Source of the DNA: an uncultured Desulfovibrio sp. | GTDB taxonomy: Bacteria > Desulfobacterota > Desulfovibrionia > Desulfovibrionales > Desulfovibrionaceae | Assembly (NCBI RefSeq): GCF_902477725.1 | Contig: NZ_CABSIF010000011.1 | Coordinates: 1-64,000 of the forward strand | Length of the DNA stretch: 64,000 nt | Direction: 5' to 3' | In this document: positions 51,804-60,433 of the stretch, in pieces | How the letters are laid out: each line of letters opens with the position of its first letter | Numbering within the stretch: the first letter of the stretch is position 1 | The notes under the pieces: model-generated | Database searches by the model: none | What the model was told of the DNA's origin: nothing | What the model saw: only the letters and a program-made list of their open reading frames with translations | Translations under genes and position numbers: made by a program

Positions 51804-52577
51804 ATGCAAGACCAACATAAACCAACCGTCCACATGCCGACCCAGCGGGTCATTTCACTTCTTGAAGCCCTGGCTGATGCAGAACACGGCCTCACGCTTA
51901 CTCAGCTTTCCCTGTGCATCGGCAGCAGCAAGGGGACGATCTCGCCCATTCTTGAAACACTGCAACGGCATGATTTTGTTCGCAGAGACAAACTCTCGGG
52001 CCGGTATGAACTGGGCCGGGGCCTGTATCTGTTTTCAGAGGGTTTTCGCACGCAAGACCCCCTTATGGCACAGGCGCAGGCCTGCATGCGACAGGTGGTG
52101 GACGCCTGCGCCGAAATCTGCCAGCTGGGCATCCTCTCCCATACCGAGGTGCTGTACATAGCCAAGGTGGATTCTCGCGAGCCTATCCAGATCATTTCCC
52201 GCGTTGGTTCGCGCATGCCCGCCCGCAAAACAGCTCTGGGCAAGGCGCTGCTCAGCCAGTGCAAAAGGGAGGAAGTGGTCGCCCTTTTTGCCGGGGAGCT
52301 TTGCACCGAGCCTTTTGACATGGACGCTTTTCTGGAAGAACTGCAAGGGGTACGACAGGGGGCCATTGCCCGAGATATTGGCGAAATCAACCCGCAGCTG
52401 CATTGCTATGCTGTGCCTGTTACCTTTGCCGGGCGCGTGGATTGCGCCATGAGCGTCTCCCTGCCAGCCTTTCGCGACACGCCGGAGAAACACCAGCAGG
52501 TTGAAAACGAACTGCGCAAGGCTGTGGCAAAGCTTGAGCAGTTCATGGACGAAACGCACGAATGCTTCTGCCCCTAG
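51804..52577 (+). CDS. IclR family transcriptional regulator
   Basis: A 257-residue regulator. The N-terminal winged helix (about 12-72: RVISLLEALADAEHGLTLTQ, SSKGTISPILETLQRHDFVR) is followed by the IclR effector domain (about 80-250) with the conserved GSRMPARKTALGKALLSQ and VDCAMSVSLPAF motifs. It is divergent from the aldonate operon and analogous to YjhI/YagI of E. coli. Its effector is probably the aldonate or its 2-keto-3-deoxy product. The SD is weak (ACAGGTC). Confidence 0.92.
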   Translation: MQDQHKPTVHMPTQRVISLLEALADAEHGLTLTQLSLCIGSSKGTISPILETLQRHDFVRRDKLSGRYELGRGLYLFSEGFRTQDPLMAQAQACMRQVVDACAEICQLGILSHTEVLYIAKVDSREPIQIISRVGSRMPARKTALGKALLSQCKREEVVALFAGELCTEPFDMDAFLEELQGVRQGAIARDIGEINPQLHCYAVPVTFAGRVDCAMSVSLPAFRDTPEKHQQVENELRKAVAKLEQFMDETHECFCP

Positions 52578-52768
52578 GGCGGTGGGCAGACTATTAATCA
52601 TTGAGCTATGCTGCCGAGTGGGGCCTTTTGTAAAAGAACTTCCACCCCGCCCCCCAGTGTTTCTTATCGCATCAAGCTATGCAGGAAGTCCCCGCCTGAA
52701 ACTGGGCCAGCACTGACCCCTTGCAGCCTGCGCCTGTCCACGCTGGCCCGCGCATGTCTGCCGCCCAT

Positions 52769-52806
52769 AAAAAAAGCCCCTCTGCCGGACATTCCGGCGG
52801 AGGGGC
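52769..52806 (-). terminator. Intrinsic terminator of the Hpt gene
   Basis: On the minus strand a GC-rich stem of about 14 bp with one mismatch (52776-52789 with 52793-52806) is followed by a T7 run. Confidence 0.93.
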
Positions 52807-52829
52807 ACGACTTCTTCAGCAAAGCCAGC

Positions 52830-53168
52830 CTACTGCGTCATAAAGGCGTGCATGGTCACAAGCGTGTCCATGTGCGCGGAAGAAAAATGGTTCATGGCGC
52901 GGTCGGTATCTGCCCCGGCCTTGACGGCCATTTCAAGCTCAAGCGCAGCGGCGGCCAGCGCCTTGGCCCCCAAGTTGGCGGCTGCTCCCTTGGTGCTGTG
53001 CACAAGGTTGCGGGCTTCTTCCATGTTGCCGCTCTTCAGGGCCTGAGCCACCTTTGACGGGGTGTCGCGCTCCGTTTCAATAAACTTGGCAAGCAGCTTG
53101 ACGTACATGTCGCGCTTGTTGAGCACCCTGGCAATGGCTTCCTTCCAATCCAAAACTTCCTCGGTCAT
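52830..53168 (-). CDS. Hpt (histidine phosphotransfer) domain protein
   Basis: A 112-residue four-helix Hpt protein. The phosphorylatable His57 lies in LVHSTKGAAANLGA. AAGGA precedes the ATG at 53168; a frame from 53297 adds an unrelated leader. A free-standing Hpt protein would shuttle phosphate between a hybrid kinase and a response regulator encoded elsewhere. Confidence 0.9.
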   Translation of the reverse strand: MTEEVLDWKEAIARVLNKRDMYVKLLAKFIETERDTPSKVAQALKSGNMEEARNLVHSTKGAAANLGAKALAAAALELEMAVKAGADTDRAMNHFSSAHMDTLVTMHAFMTQ

Positions 53169-53475
53169 GTTGTCCTTCTTGGCGCAGGTTAAGAAAAAGC
53201 GGCAAGCCGCTTGCAGTAAATAACGCGGTCGGCATCCCCAAACCCGGATAAGCCGCAAATACCCCCTGGCGGCGCAACCGGCAGGCTGGCGATACATGCC
53301 GTAACGGCGTCAGTCTGCTGGGCGAATACTGCCAGCAACAAATTACCCTGACAAGGACTTTATGCGCCAAACGCAAACACAGATAATCGAGAATAATTTC
53401 AAGGTATTTATAGCTGCCTTCAGAGGAGTGACAGCTATTTGCGATCCTCAGAAAACGCTGTTGGCTCATGGATGG
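53169..53475. other. Intergenic region, nothing identified
   Basis: 307 bases between the Hpt start and the end of the amidohydrolase gene, both on the minus strand. No hairpin with T tract, promoter consensus or small gene stands out. Confidence 0.5.
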
Positions 53476-54720
53476 CTAGTAGGTCAGGTTTTCAGGCAGT
53501 ACACAAAAATCCGCAGGCCCGCCCTTTTCCAGCCGCCCTGCCCCGCAGCCCAGAAGATTCAGGGCGGCAGCGCCGTTAATCGTCAGCATGCGCACCAGAG
53601 CTTCCGGCGGCACGTCCATTGTTTCGCGCAGCCACACCGCCTCTTTTCGCACATCCAGATCGCGGTTGGAGGTCAGCCCGTCCGTGCCAAGGCACAGCAG
53701 CGCGCCGCTTTCCATAAGCTCGCGCACAGGCGGCACCCCTACGCCAAGATTGCGGTTTGAGCGAGGGCAAAGGCACAGGGCCGCGCCGCTGGCTGCCAGG
53801 ACCTCGACTTCCTGCGCGTCAAGCTGCACACCGTGCACGGCCAGGGTACCGGGGCCGAGCAGGCCCAGCTTCACCGCATAAGCCAGCGGGCGCAGACCCG
53901 GCGCAGACCAATCTGGCGGCAGCACAACCCCGGCGTACAGATCGCGCAAAGGCCCGCTGCCCGATGTGAGCAACTGGGTTTCTTCGGGCGATTCCGCAAG
54001 GTGGAAGGAAAACACGCGTCCCATGCGGGAGCAGTCCTGCCGCGCGGCGCTGAGGATTTCCGGCCCGGTGGAGTACAGGGCATGCCCGCCGGGAGCGCAA
54101 CGGGCCATGAGAAAGGGATCATCGACAAGAGCCTGACGGCAACGCGGCGGCCAGGGGCGTTCACCATCGGCAAAGGGCGCGCCAAAGCCAAACCATTCGC
54201 AAAAATGGCTTGCGGTCAGCCCCGCCTCATTGCAGGCCGCATCGACCAGAGCCGTGCCGCCGGGCAGGGAGCCAGTGATGTTGCCCACATACAGCGTGCC
54301 ATACAGGGCCAGTGCGGCGCAGGCACTTTCCACTGCATCCGCCTGCGGGGCAGCGCCCAGCAGGGGAATAAGGCTTTGCAGCCATGCGGTAAAGCCGCGC
54401 CCCCAGCGGGTTTTCTCCGCCAGATGCGAAAGTTCCAGATGCGTGTGCGCGTTGACGCAGGCAGGCGCAAGACAAACAGCGCCCACATCGCGCACCAGCG
54501 CACCTGCGGGTAGTTTGGCCTGCGACCACGGCAGAACATCCTCCACCAGCCCGCCGCGCACCAGCAGTACGCCGTTGTCGATTTTTTTCAGCGGGGCAAA
54601 AAGGCGGGCGGCCCGTGCGGGGCCTTCGCCGCCAAGGGTCAGAATGCTCTTGGCCCTGATGGCCAGCAAGGCCTCCGACGGCTCGTCAGATTCAGGAGAT
54701 TCCGTGGCTTCCGGGTTCAT
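53476..54720 (-). CDS. Amidohydrolase family protein (deaminase-like)
   Basis: A 414-residue metal-dependent hydrolase. NAHTHLELSHL supplies the first His pair, FHLAESPEE the next, AVHGVQLD another and LGTDGLTSNRD the metal Asp. The arrangement resembles chlorohydrolase/guanine-deaminase-like enzymes and the aminodeoxyfutalosine deaminase group, but the substrate is not determined. GGAGG precedes the ATG at 54720; the long frame upstream is antisense-like. It lies 13 bases after the YitT gene and is probably co-transcribed. Confidence 0.82.
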   Translation of the reverse strand: MNPEATESPESDEPSEALLAIRAKSILTLGGEGPARAARLFAPLKKIDNGVLLVRGGLVEDVLPWSQAKLPAGALVRDVGAVCLAPACVNAHTHLELSHLAEKTRWGRGFTAWLQSLIPLLGAAPQADAVESACAALALYGTLYVGNITGSLPGGTALVDAACNEAGLTASHFCEWFGFGAPFADGERPWPPRCRQALVDDPFLMARCAPGGHALYSTGPEILSAARQDCSRMGRVFSFHLAESPEETQLLTSGSGPLRDLYAGVVLPPDWSAPGLRPLAYAVKLGLLGPGTLAVHGVQLDAQEVEVLAASGAALCLCPRSNRNLGVGVPPVRELMESGALLCLGTDGLTSNRDLDVRKEAVWLRETMDVPPEALVRMLTINGAAALNLLGCGAGRLEKGGPADFCVLPENLTY

Positions 54721-54733
54721 GGGGCCTCCGCCG

Positions 54734-55600
54734 TCAACGGCTTCTGCGGGCAAACTGCCCGCCCGACACATAGAACGTGTTTTCCACAATGAACAGGGCG
54801 CGCGGATCAATGCTGAACACCAGATTCTCCAGCCGCTTGAGCGCCACATTGTTGGTGACGGTGAGCAGGATTTCGCGGTCGGAGCCGGAGTAGGCCCCCT
54901 TGCCGCGTACAAGCGTAGCGCCAAAGCGCTCTGTCACCAAAATGGCCTCACTGATTTCTTCACCGTGGTCAGAAATGATCATAACGAGCTTGCGCCGGTT
55001 GAACAGGCCCAGCACATACTCCAGCGTACTGGCCGAAATGAACATCATCAGCATGGAAGCAACAATAAGATCCAGCGCCATGTGCGAGGCCGCCGTAAGA
55101 AACAGCAGGGAATTGAACAGAAAATTGAATTGCCCGATGGGTACGCTCCAGCGTTCCTTGAGCAGCACGGCAACCACATCCGTACCGCCGCTGCTGCCAA
55201 GGGTGCGCAGCATGATGCCGCAGGCTGCACCGTGCAGCACCCCGCCCACCACGGTGGCGTACACTTCGTTGGTAATGGGGATTTCAAAGGTGATAAAAAA
55301 ACTGAACAATGTAGTGCAAAGGGTTCCGTAGGCCGTGTAGAGCAAAAATCGTTTGCCCACGCCAAACCAGCCCAAAGCATACACAGGAACGCACAGCAGG
55401 GCATACCAGACCAGCGGCGTGAGCGTGCCTGTCCAGTAATTGACCAGCAGGCCCACGCCCATGACTCCCCCGGAAAGGAAGCCATGGGGCGCGGCCACGC
55501 TCTGAATGCATATGGCCATAAGAACCGACCCCAGCGTAAGCCAGAGCAGGTTCCAGACCACCGATTCGGCCAGAGCCTTGTTGTACGACTGAAGCTTCAT
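54734..55600 (-). CDS. YitT family membrane protein (DUF161 plus DUF2179)
   Basis: A 288-residue protein with five to six helices in the first ~200 residues (GSVLMAICIQSVAAPHGFLSGG, MGVGLLVNYWTG), typical of the YitT core. The C-terminal cytoplasmic domain of about 80 residues has the DUF2179 pattern (LVMIISDHGEEISEAIL, RGATLVRGKGAYSG-like). Function unknown for the family. The weak SD overlaps the TauE stop region, so the three genes 56407 to 53476 probably form one transcript. Confidence 0.88.
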   Translation of the reverse strand: MKLQSYNKALAESVVWNLLWLTLGSVLMAICIQSVAAPHGFLSGGVMGVGLLVNYWTGTLTPLVWYALLCVPVYALGWFGVGKRFLLYTAYGTLCTTLFSFFITFEIPITNEVYATVVGGVLHGAACGIMLRTLGSSGGTDVVAVLLKERWSVPIGQFNFLFNSLLFLTAASHMALDLIVASMLMMFISASTLEYVLGLFNRRKLVMIISDHGEEISEAILVTERFGATLVRGKGAYSGSDREILLTVTNNVALKRLENLVFSIDPRALFIVENTFYVSGGQFARRSR

Positions 55601-55609
55601 GGGTCTACG

Positions 55610-56407
55610 TTACACCAGGCCCCAGATCATCTTCAAGGCCACAAGGATCAAAAAACAGGCAAAACCTTTCTTGAGTTTGTCGGCGGGTAAGGCATGCGAA
55701 AGCTTTGCGCCAAGCGGGGCGGTCATAAAGCTGGCTGTGGCAATACCCAGCAGCGCCCACAGGTTCACAAAGCCAAGCGACATGGCGGGCAGATCAGGCC
55801 TGCCCCAGCCGCCCACAATAAAGCCCAGCGTACCCGCCACGGCAATGGGAAAACCAATGGCGGCGGAGGTGCCCACGGCATGGTGCAGCGGCACGTTGCA
55901 AAAGGTCATGAACGGCACGGAAAGCGTACCGCCGCCGATACCCACAAAGCTCGACACGAGGCCGATGACGCCGCCCACGCCGGCGGTTCCCATCTTGCCG
56001 GGCAGATCACGGCTGGCCGGGGGCCGGTAGTTGGAGAGCATCTGCGCCGACACAAAAAGGATAAAGCAGATAAAAAATATCTTCAGGAACATGGTGGGCA
56101 TATGGGTAGCAACAAGACCACCGAAGAACGTACCCACAAGAATGCCGGGGGTAATGGCCTTGAAAATATCCCAGTGCACGGCGCCGCGGGCATTATGCGC
56201 CCGCGCGCTGGAGATGGAGGTGATCATGATGCTGGCAAGCGAAGTGCCGAGCGCCATCTGCTGCACATACTGGGGAGGAACTCCCACTGTGGGAAAAATG
56301 GCAACCATCAGGGGCACCAGAACAATACCGCCGCCAACACCCAGAAGCCCGGCCAGAACACCGGCCACAGCCCCGCACAAGACGTAGGCCACAAGAGACA
56401 CAAGCAT
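55610..56407 (-). CDS. TauE/SafE family permease (second copy type)
   Basis: A 265-residue membrane protein with eight helices and duplicated Gly-rich motifs (GVLAGLLGVGGGIVLVPLMV and GLVSSFVGIGGGTLSVPFM), the classic form of the family. GAGGAG precedes the ATG. Sulfite or sulfonate export is the proposed role in homologues and fits a sulfate reducer, but is not shown. It is divergent from the pyrB leader. Confidence 0.9.
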   Translation of the reverse strand: MLVSLVAYVLCGAVAGVLAGLLGVGGGIVLVPLMVAIFPTVGVPPQYVQQMALGTSLASIMITSISSARAHNARGAVHWDIFKAITPGILVGTFFGGLVATHMPTMFLKIFFICFILFVSAQMLSNYRPPASRDLPGKMGTAGVGGVIGLVSSFVGIGGGTLSVPFMTFCNVPLHHAVGTSAAIGFPIAVAGTLGFIVGGWGRPDLPAMSLGFVNLWALLGIATASFMTAPLGAKLSHALPADKLKKGFACFLILVALKMIWGLV

Positions 56408-56520
56408 GTGGTTCTCCTCGCTGAAGATACTTACAGCCGCGCCGCAAAAAACGTCTGCGTTGGTGCGCGGTACGCCCTACAACTAGACAATGCCCCTGCA
56501 AGCGTCAACCGACTTTTTGC

Positions 56521-56549
56521 TTTACAAAGCGTCCAAGCGCGCCTACATT
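56521..56549 (+). promoter_or_regulatory. Candidate sigma70 promoter of the pyrB leader
   Basis: TTTACA (56521-56526) and TACATT (56544-56549) are separated by 17 bases. A start about 7 bases on, near 56556, would leave the leader frame ATG (56558) almost at the 5' end, which would explain the missing SD. The match is moderate and alternatives exist. Confidence 0.4.
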
Positions 56550-56557
56550 TGCTACTT

Positions 56558-56671
56558 ATGAAGACCAACGCCCGTTTGCGCAATTTCCTATGGCAGGGCA
56601 AGCACAGCGCCCCCGGCCTCCCTGATTTTTTTCGCATTTGCAGGCGTTTTTCGTATTCCCCCGTTGTATAG
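56558..56671 (+). CDS. pyrL: Putative pyrB leader peptide (pyrL-like)
   Basis: A 37-codon frame. It passes through a T7 run at 56626-56632 (codons for PDFF), and its stop TAG (56669-56671) lies in the loop of the terminator hairpin directly upstream of pyrB. In E. coli pyrBI a 44-residue leader plays the same part: ribosomes translating close behind RNA polymerase, when UTP is scarce and polymerase pauses in U-rich stretches, prevent the attenuator from forming. The peptide itself need not function. No SD is visible, so the frame may be nearly leaderless. The call rests on architecture; translation is unproven. Confidence 0.6.
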   Translation: MKTNARLRNFLWQGKHSAPGLPDFFRICRRFSYSPVV

Positions 56672-56688
56672 CAACGGGGATTTTTTTT
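56659..56688 (+). terminator. Attenuator terminator before pyrB
   Basis: CCCCGTTG (56659-56666) pairs with CAACGGGG (56672-56679), and after one A come eight T residues (56681-56688). It ends 22 bases before the pyrB ATG. The only upstream gene is on the opposite strand, so a plus-strand terminator here can only act on the pyrB transcript itself. Confidence 0.88.
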
Positions 56689-56710
56689 GACCTTTTTACC
56701 ACGCAACGTC

Positions 56711-57667
56711 ATGAATACCGACAATCGCTACCACTGGCCCCACAAAGACCTGCTGGACGTCACCCAACTGAGCGCGGAAGACACCATGCACCTGCTGGAC
56801 CTGGCCGCCAGCTTTCAGGAAATCAACAGCCGTCCGGTCAAGAAGGTGCCAACCCTCAAGGGCAAGACCGTTGTGCTGTTTTTCGTGGAAAACAGCACCC
56901 GCACCAAGACGTCCTTTGACGTGGCGGGCAAACGCCTTTCCGCCGACACCTATTCCCTGGCAAAATCAGGCTCAAGCCTGAACAAGGGCGAAAGCCTCAA
57001 AGATACGGGGCTCACCCTTCAGGCCATGGGGCCGGATGTCATTGTCATCCGCCACCCCAGCAGCGGCGCGGCGCGCTTTCTTGCGGAGCTGCTGCCCTGC
57101 GGCATTGTCAACGGAGGCGACGGCTGGCATGCCCACCCCACGCAGGCCCTGCTTGACTGCTACAGCCTGCGGCAGGCATGGCAAAACCGCTTTGCCGGGC
57201 GTACCCTGCTGATTCTGGGCGACATTGCCCACAGCCGCGTGGCCCGGTCAAACATGCATTTGCTCACCATGCTGGGCGTCAAGGTGCGCCTGTGCGCCCC
57301 GCGCACCCTGCTGCCTGCCGGTGTGGATCACTGGCCCGTGGAAATCTACACGGAGCTGGACAAAGCCGTGCGCGATGTGGACGCCGTCATGTGTCTGCGC
57401 CTGCAACTTGAGCGCCAGCAGGCGGGCCTCTTGCCCGACCTTGCGGAATATTCCCGCCGTTTCTGCCTTGGTTCCAGCCAGCTGGCCCTTGCCGCGCCCG
57501 AAGCCAAGGTTTTGCATCCCGGCCCCATGAACCGTGGGCTTGAGATTTCCAATGACATAGCAGACGCCCCCGCGAGCCTGGTGCTGAATCAGGTGGCCGC
57601 AGGCGTCGCCACGCGCATGGCCGTGCTTTATCTGCTGGCCACGCGCAACGATGGAGTACGCGCATGA
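56711..57667 (+). CDS. pyrB: Aspartate carbamoyltransferase catalytic subunit
   Basis: A 318-residue transcarbamoylase. The carbamoyl-phosphate loop STRTKTSFDVAGKRL, HPTQALLD and HPGPMNRGLEIS are all present. It makes carbamoyl-aspartate, the second step of UMP synthesis. No pyrI regulatory gene follows, so the holoenzyme must be of the unregulated or PyrC-associated type. The ATG at 56711 matches the family N terminus; the SD is weak. It overlaps pyrC by four bases. Confidence 0.95.
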   Translation: MNTDNRYHWPHKDLLDVTQLSAEDTMHLLDLAASFQEINSRPVKKVPTLKGKTVVLFFVENSTRTKTSFDVAGKRLSADTYSLAKSGSSLNKGESLKDTGLTLQAMGPDVIVIRHPSSGAARFLAELLPCGIVNGGDGWHAHPTQALLDCYSLRQAWQNRFAGRTLLILGDIAHSRVARSNMHLLTMLGVKVRLCAPRTLLPAGVDHWPVEIYTELDKAVRDVDAVMCLRLQLERQQAGLLPDLAEYSRRFCLGSSQLALAAPEAKVLHPGPMNRGLEISNDIADAPASLVLNQVAAGVATRMAVLYLLATRNDGVRA

Positions 57668-58923
57668 GCCTCTTGATAAAGAACGCACGCCACCTTGAAG
57701 CCCCGGTAGACCTGCTGGTACGGCACGGCAAAATTGTCACCATGACCCCGGCAGGCCACCATACCTACGACAGCCGCGAAGTTTTTGACGCCCACGGCCT
57801 TGTGCTCATGCCAAGTTGCATCGACGCCCACGTGCACCTGCGCGAACCGGGCTTTGAATACAAGGAAGATATAGCCTCCGGCCTCGAGGCCGCAGCGCGG
57901 GGCGGCTTTGGCGCAGTGATGTGCATGGCCAACACCAAGCCCGTCAACGACACGGCCAGCATCACGCGTGCCATGCTCGACAGCGCGCGCAAAAGCCACC
58001 CCAACGGCCCGCGCCTCCACCCCATTGCCGCCGCCACCGTGGGCCTCAAGGGTGAGGAAATGGCCCCCCTCGCGGAACTCAAGGAAGCGGGCTGCGTGGC
58101 TGTTTCCAACGATGGCCGCCCGCTGGAAAATGCGGAGCTTGTGCGGCGCATCATGGAATACGGCGCAGACCTTGATCTGGTGCTCATAGACCACTGCGAG
58201 GACCCGCAACTGGCTAAGGGCTGGCGCATGCACGAAGGCGTGACCAGTGGTCTGCTCGGCGTCAAAGGACAGCCCGCCGCTGGCGAGGCCAGTCAGGCCA
58301 TGCGCGACATCATGCTGGCCGAATACCTTGGCGTATCCGTGCATATTGCCCATGTTTCCGCTGCGCTGACCGTTGACTGCATCGCCTGGGGCAAGGCGCG
58401 CGGCGTCAAGGTGACTGCCGAAACCTGCCCCCACTATCTGCTGCTGGATGAAACCGCCCTTGAGGGCTACAACACCCAGGCCAAGGTCAGCCCGCCCCTG
58501 CGCACCTCGGCAGACCGCGAGGCCTTGCGCCGCGCCGTGAAAAACGGCACCATCGACATACTCGCCACAGACCACGCCCCCCACGCCGCCCACGAAAAAG
58601 AAGGCACACTGGACGATGCCATGTGCGGCTTTACCGGGCTTGATCTGGCTGTCAGCCTCACCTGGGGGCTGGTGGCCGAAGGCGTGCTGACAGAGGCCGA
58701 TGTGCACCGGCTGTGGAGCCGCCGCCCGGCAGAGATTTTCAACCTGCCCTGCAACGGCTTTACCCCCGGCGATCCAGCAGATTTCTTCCTGCTTGACCCG
58801 GACGAAACATGGGTTCCCGGGCCAGAAAACCTCTATTCCAAGAGCTGCAACACGCCATTTCTGGGTCAGCCCCTGCGCGGCAGGGTCAAGCACCACTGGA
58901 TAGACGGCATGCAGCTGTTCTGA
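57664..58923 (+). CDS. pyrC: Dihydroorotase, class I
   Basis: A 419-residue amidohydrolase. DAHVHLREPGFEYKED carries the first metal His pair and the substrate Arg, ATVGLKGEEM contains the region of the bridging carboxylated Lys, and TDHAPHAAHEKE contains the metal Asp. It cyclises carbamoyl-aspartate to dihydroorotate. The ATGA overlap couples it to pyrB. In some bacteria class I DHOase and PyrB form a dodecameric complex, which is plausible given the coupling. Confidence 0.95.
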   Translation: MSLLIKNARHLEAPVDLLVRHGKIVTMTPAGHHTYDSREVFDAHGLVLMPSCIDAHVHLREPGFEYKEDIASGLEAAARGGFGAVMCMANTKPVNDTASITRAMLDSARKSHPNGPRLHPIAAATVGLKGEEMAPLAELKEAGCVAVSNDGRPLENAELVRRIMEYGADLDLVLIDHCEDPQLAKGWRMHEGVTSGLLGVKGQPAAGEASQAMRDIMLAEYLGVSVHIAHVSAALTVDCIAWGKARGVKVTAETCPHYLLLDETALEGYNTQAKVSPPLRTSADREALRRAVKNGTIDILATDHAPHAAHEKEGTLDDAMCGFTGLDLAVSLTWGLVAEGVLTEADVHRLWSRRPAEIFNLPCNGFTPGDPADFFLLDPDETWVPGPENLYSKSCNTPFLGQPLRGRVKHHWIDGMQLF

Positions 58924-58952
58924 TGCCCTGCGGGGCTCATGACGGGGGTTTT

Positions 58953-60413
58953 ATGTACCGTATTCTGCACGATCAGGAGCTGTTCCGCAGCCAGTGCCTC
59001 ATCAATGGGCACTGGCGCGATGCGGCCGACAAAAGCGTTATTGAAGTCATTAATCCCGCCAACGGCAAACAGTTGGGCACCGTGCCCAACTGCGGCGAGG
59101 CCGAAACCCGCGAGGCCATTGAGGCCGCGCAGGCTGCCTTTGCTGTCTGGAGCGCAAGAACGCCTCTGGAACGGGGCGCTCTGCTCCACGCCTGGGAACG
59201 CGCCATTGCCGATAACATTGAAGATCTGGCCCGCCTGCTTACCCTTGAAGAAGGCAAGCCCCTGGCCGAGGCCAGAGCAGAGATCCTTCAGGGTGCATCG
59301 TACTTTCCCTGGTTTGCGGAAGAAGCCCGCCGCTTCAGCGGCGAGGTCACGCCCGTATACCGCCACGGGGTGCAGGCCCTCACCCGTCATGCCCCTGTGG
59401 GTGTGGCTGCGGCCATCACGCCGTGGAACTTCCCCATGTCCATGATCCCGCGCAAGGTGGCCCCTGCGCTGGCGGCAGGCTGCACCATGGTGGTCAAACC
59501 TGCCAGCGCCACGCCTTACAGCGCGCTGGCAATGGCGGAACTGGCCGTGCGGGTGGGCATCCCAGCCGGGGTTTTCAACGTTGTTACGGGCAACGCGCGG
59601 CGCATCGGCAACGAGATCACCTCCAACCCGCTGGTGCGCAAGCTCAGTTTTACCGGCTCAACGGCGGTGGGGCTGCAACTGGCAACCCAGTGCGGGCCTA
59701 CGCTCAAGCGCATTTCCATGGAGCTTGGCGGCAACGCGCCCTTTATTGTGTTTGACGATGCGGACATGGACAAGGCCGTGACAATGGCCATGGCCTGTAA
59801 ATTCCGCAATGCCGGGCAAACCTGCATCTGCGCTAACCGTTTTCTGGTGCAGAGCGGAATGGCGGAGACCTTCGCCACCAATCTGCTCGATCACATCAGC
59901 GCCCTGCGCGTGGGCGACGGCCTCAAGCCGGAGACCGACATGGGCCCGCTTATCAATGCCGATGCCGTGGCCCACACGGATGCCCTGGTAAAAGACGCCG
60001 TGGAAAAAGGCGCGCAACTGCTGTTTGGCGGCAAGCCGCACAGCCTTGGCGGCAATTTTTACGAGCCTACCCTGTTGTTGGGCCTGAACCCGCAGATGCG
60101 CATTTTCCGCGAGGAAATATTCGGCCCGGTGGCCGCCCTCATGACTTTTGACGATGAAGAAGAAGCCATTTCCCTTGCCAATGATACGGAATTCGGCCTG
60201 GCCTCATATATCTGCACACGCGATATGCCGCGCATCTGGCGGCTGTTCAACAAATTGCAGTACGGCATGGCTGGCTTTAATGATGCGGGCCTTGCTGCTG
60301 CCGAAACACCCTTTGGCGGCGTGAAATTCAGCGGCATTGGCCGGGAAGGCAGCCGCGAGGGCCTTCAGGAATACATGGAAACCCACTATGCCCTGCTGGG
60401 CGGGCTGAACTGA
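58953..60413 (+). CDS. gabD: NAD(P)-dependent aldehyde dehydrogenase, succinate-semialdehyde dehydrogenase type
   Basis: A 486-residue ALDH. PWNFPMSMIPRKVAPALAAG is the cofactor-site motif, FTGSTAVG the Rossmann turn, MELGGNAPFIVFDDAD has the general-base Glu, and NAGQTCICANR has the catalytic Cys. Overall it is closest to GabD. It oxidises succinate semialdehyde or a similar aldehyde to the acid. The ATG at 58953 follows GGGGG; the frame open from 58809 overlaps pyrC. It starts 29 bases after pyrC and may share the transcript. Confidence 0.88.
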   Translation: MYRILHDQELFRSQCLINGHWRDAADKSVIEVINPANGKQLGTVPNCGEAETREAIEAAQAAFAVWSARTPLERGALLHAWERAIADNIEDLARLLTLEEGKPLAEARAEILQGASYFPWFAEEARRFSGEVTPVYRHGVQALTRHAPVGVAAAITPWNFPMSMIPRKVAPALAAGCTMVVKPASATPYSALAMAELAVRVGIPAGVFNVVTGNARRIGNEITSNPLVRKLSFTGSTAVGLQLATQCGPTLKRISMELGGNAPFIVFDDADMDKAVTMAMACKFRNAGQTCICANRFLVQSGMAETFATNLLDHISALRVGDGLKPETDMGPLINADAVAHTDALVKDAVEKGAQLLFGGKPHSLGGNFYEPTLLLGLNPQMRIFREEIFGPVAALMTFDDEEEAISLANDTEFGLASYICTRDMPRIWRLFNKLQYGMAGFNDAGLAAAETPFGGVKFSGIGREGSREGLQEYMETHYALLGGLN

Positions 60414-60433
60414 CGCGCCAGCGAGGAGTACTC

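Noticed and set aside
55694..56671. 325-codon plus-strand frame ending at the pyrL stop
   Set aside because: Most of it is antisense to the TauE/SafE gene; only the last 37 codons, downstream of that gene, make sense as a leader.
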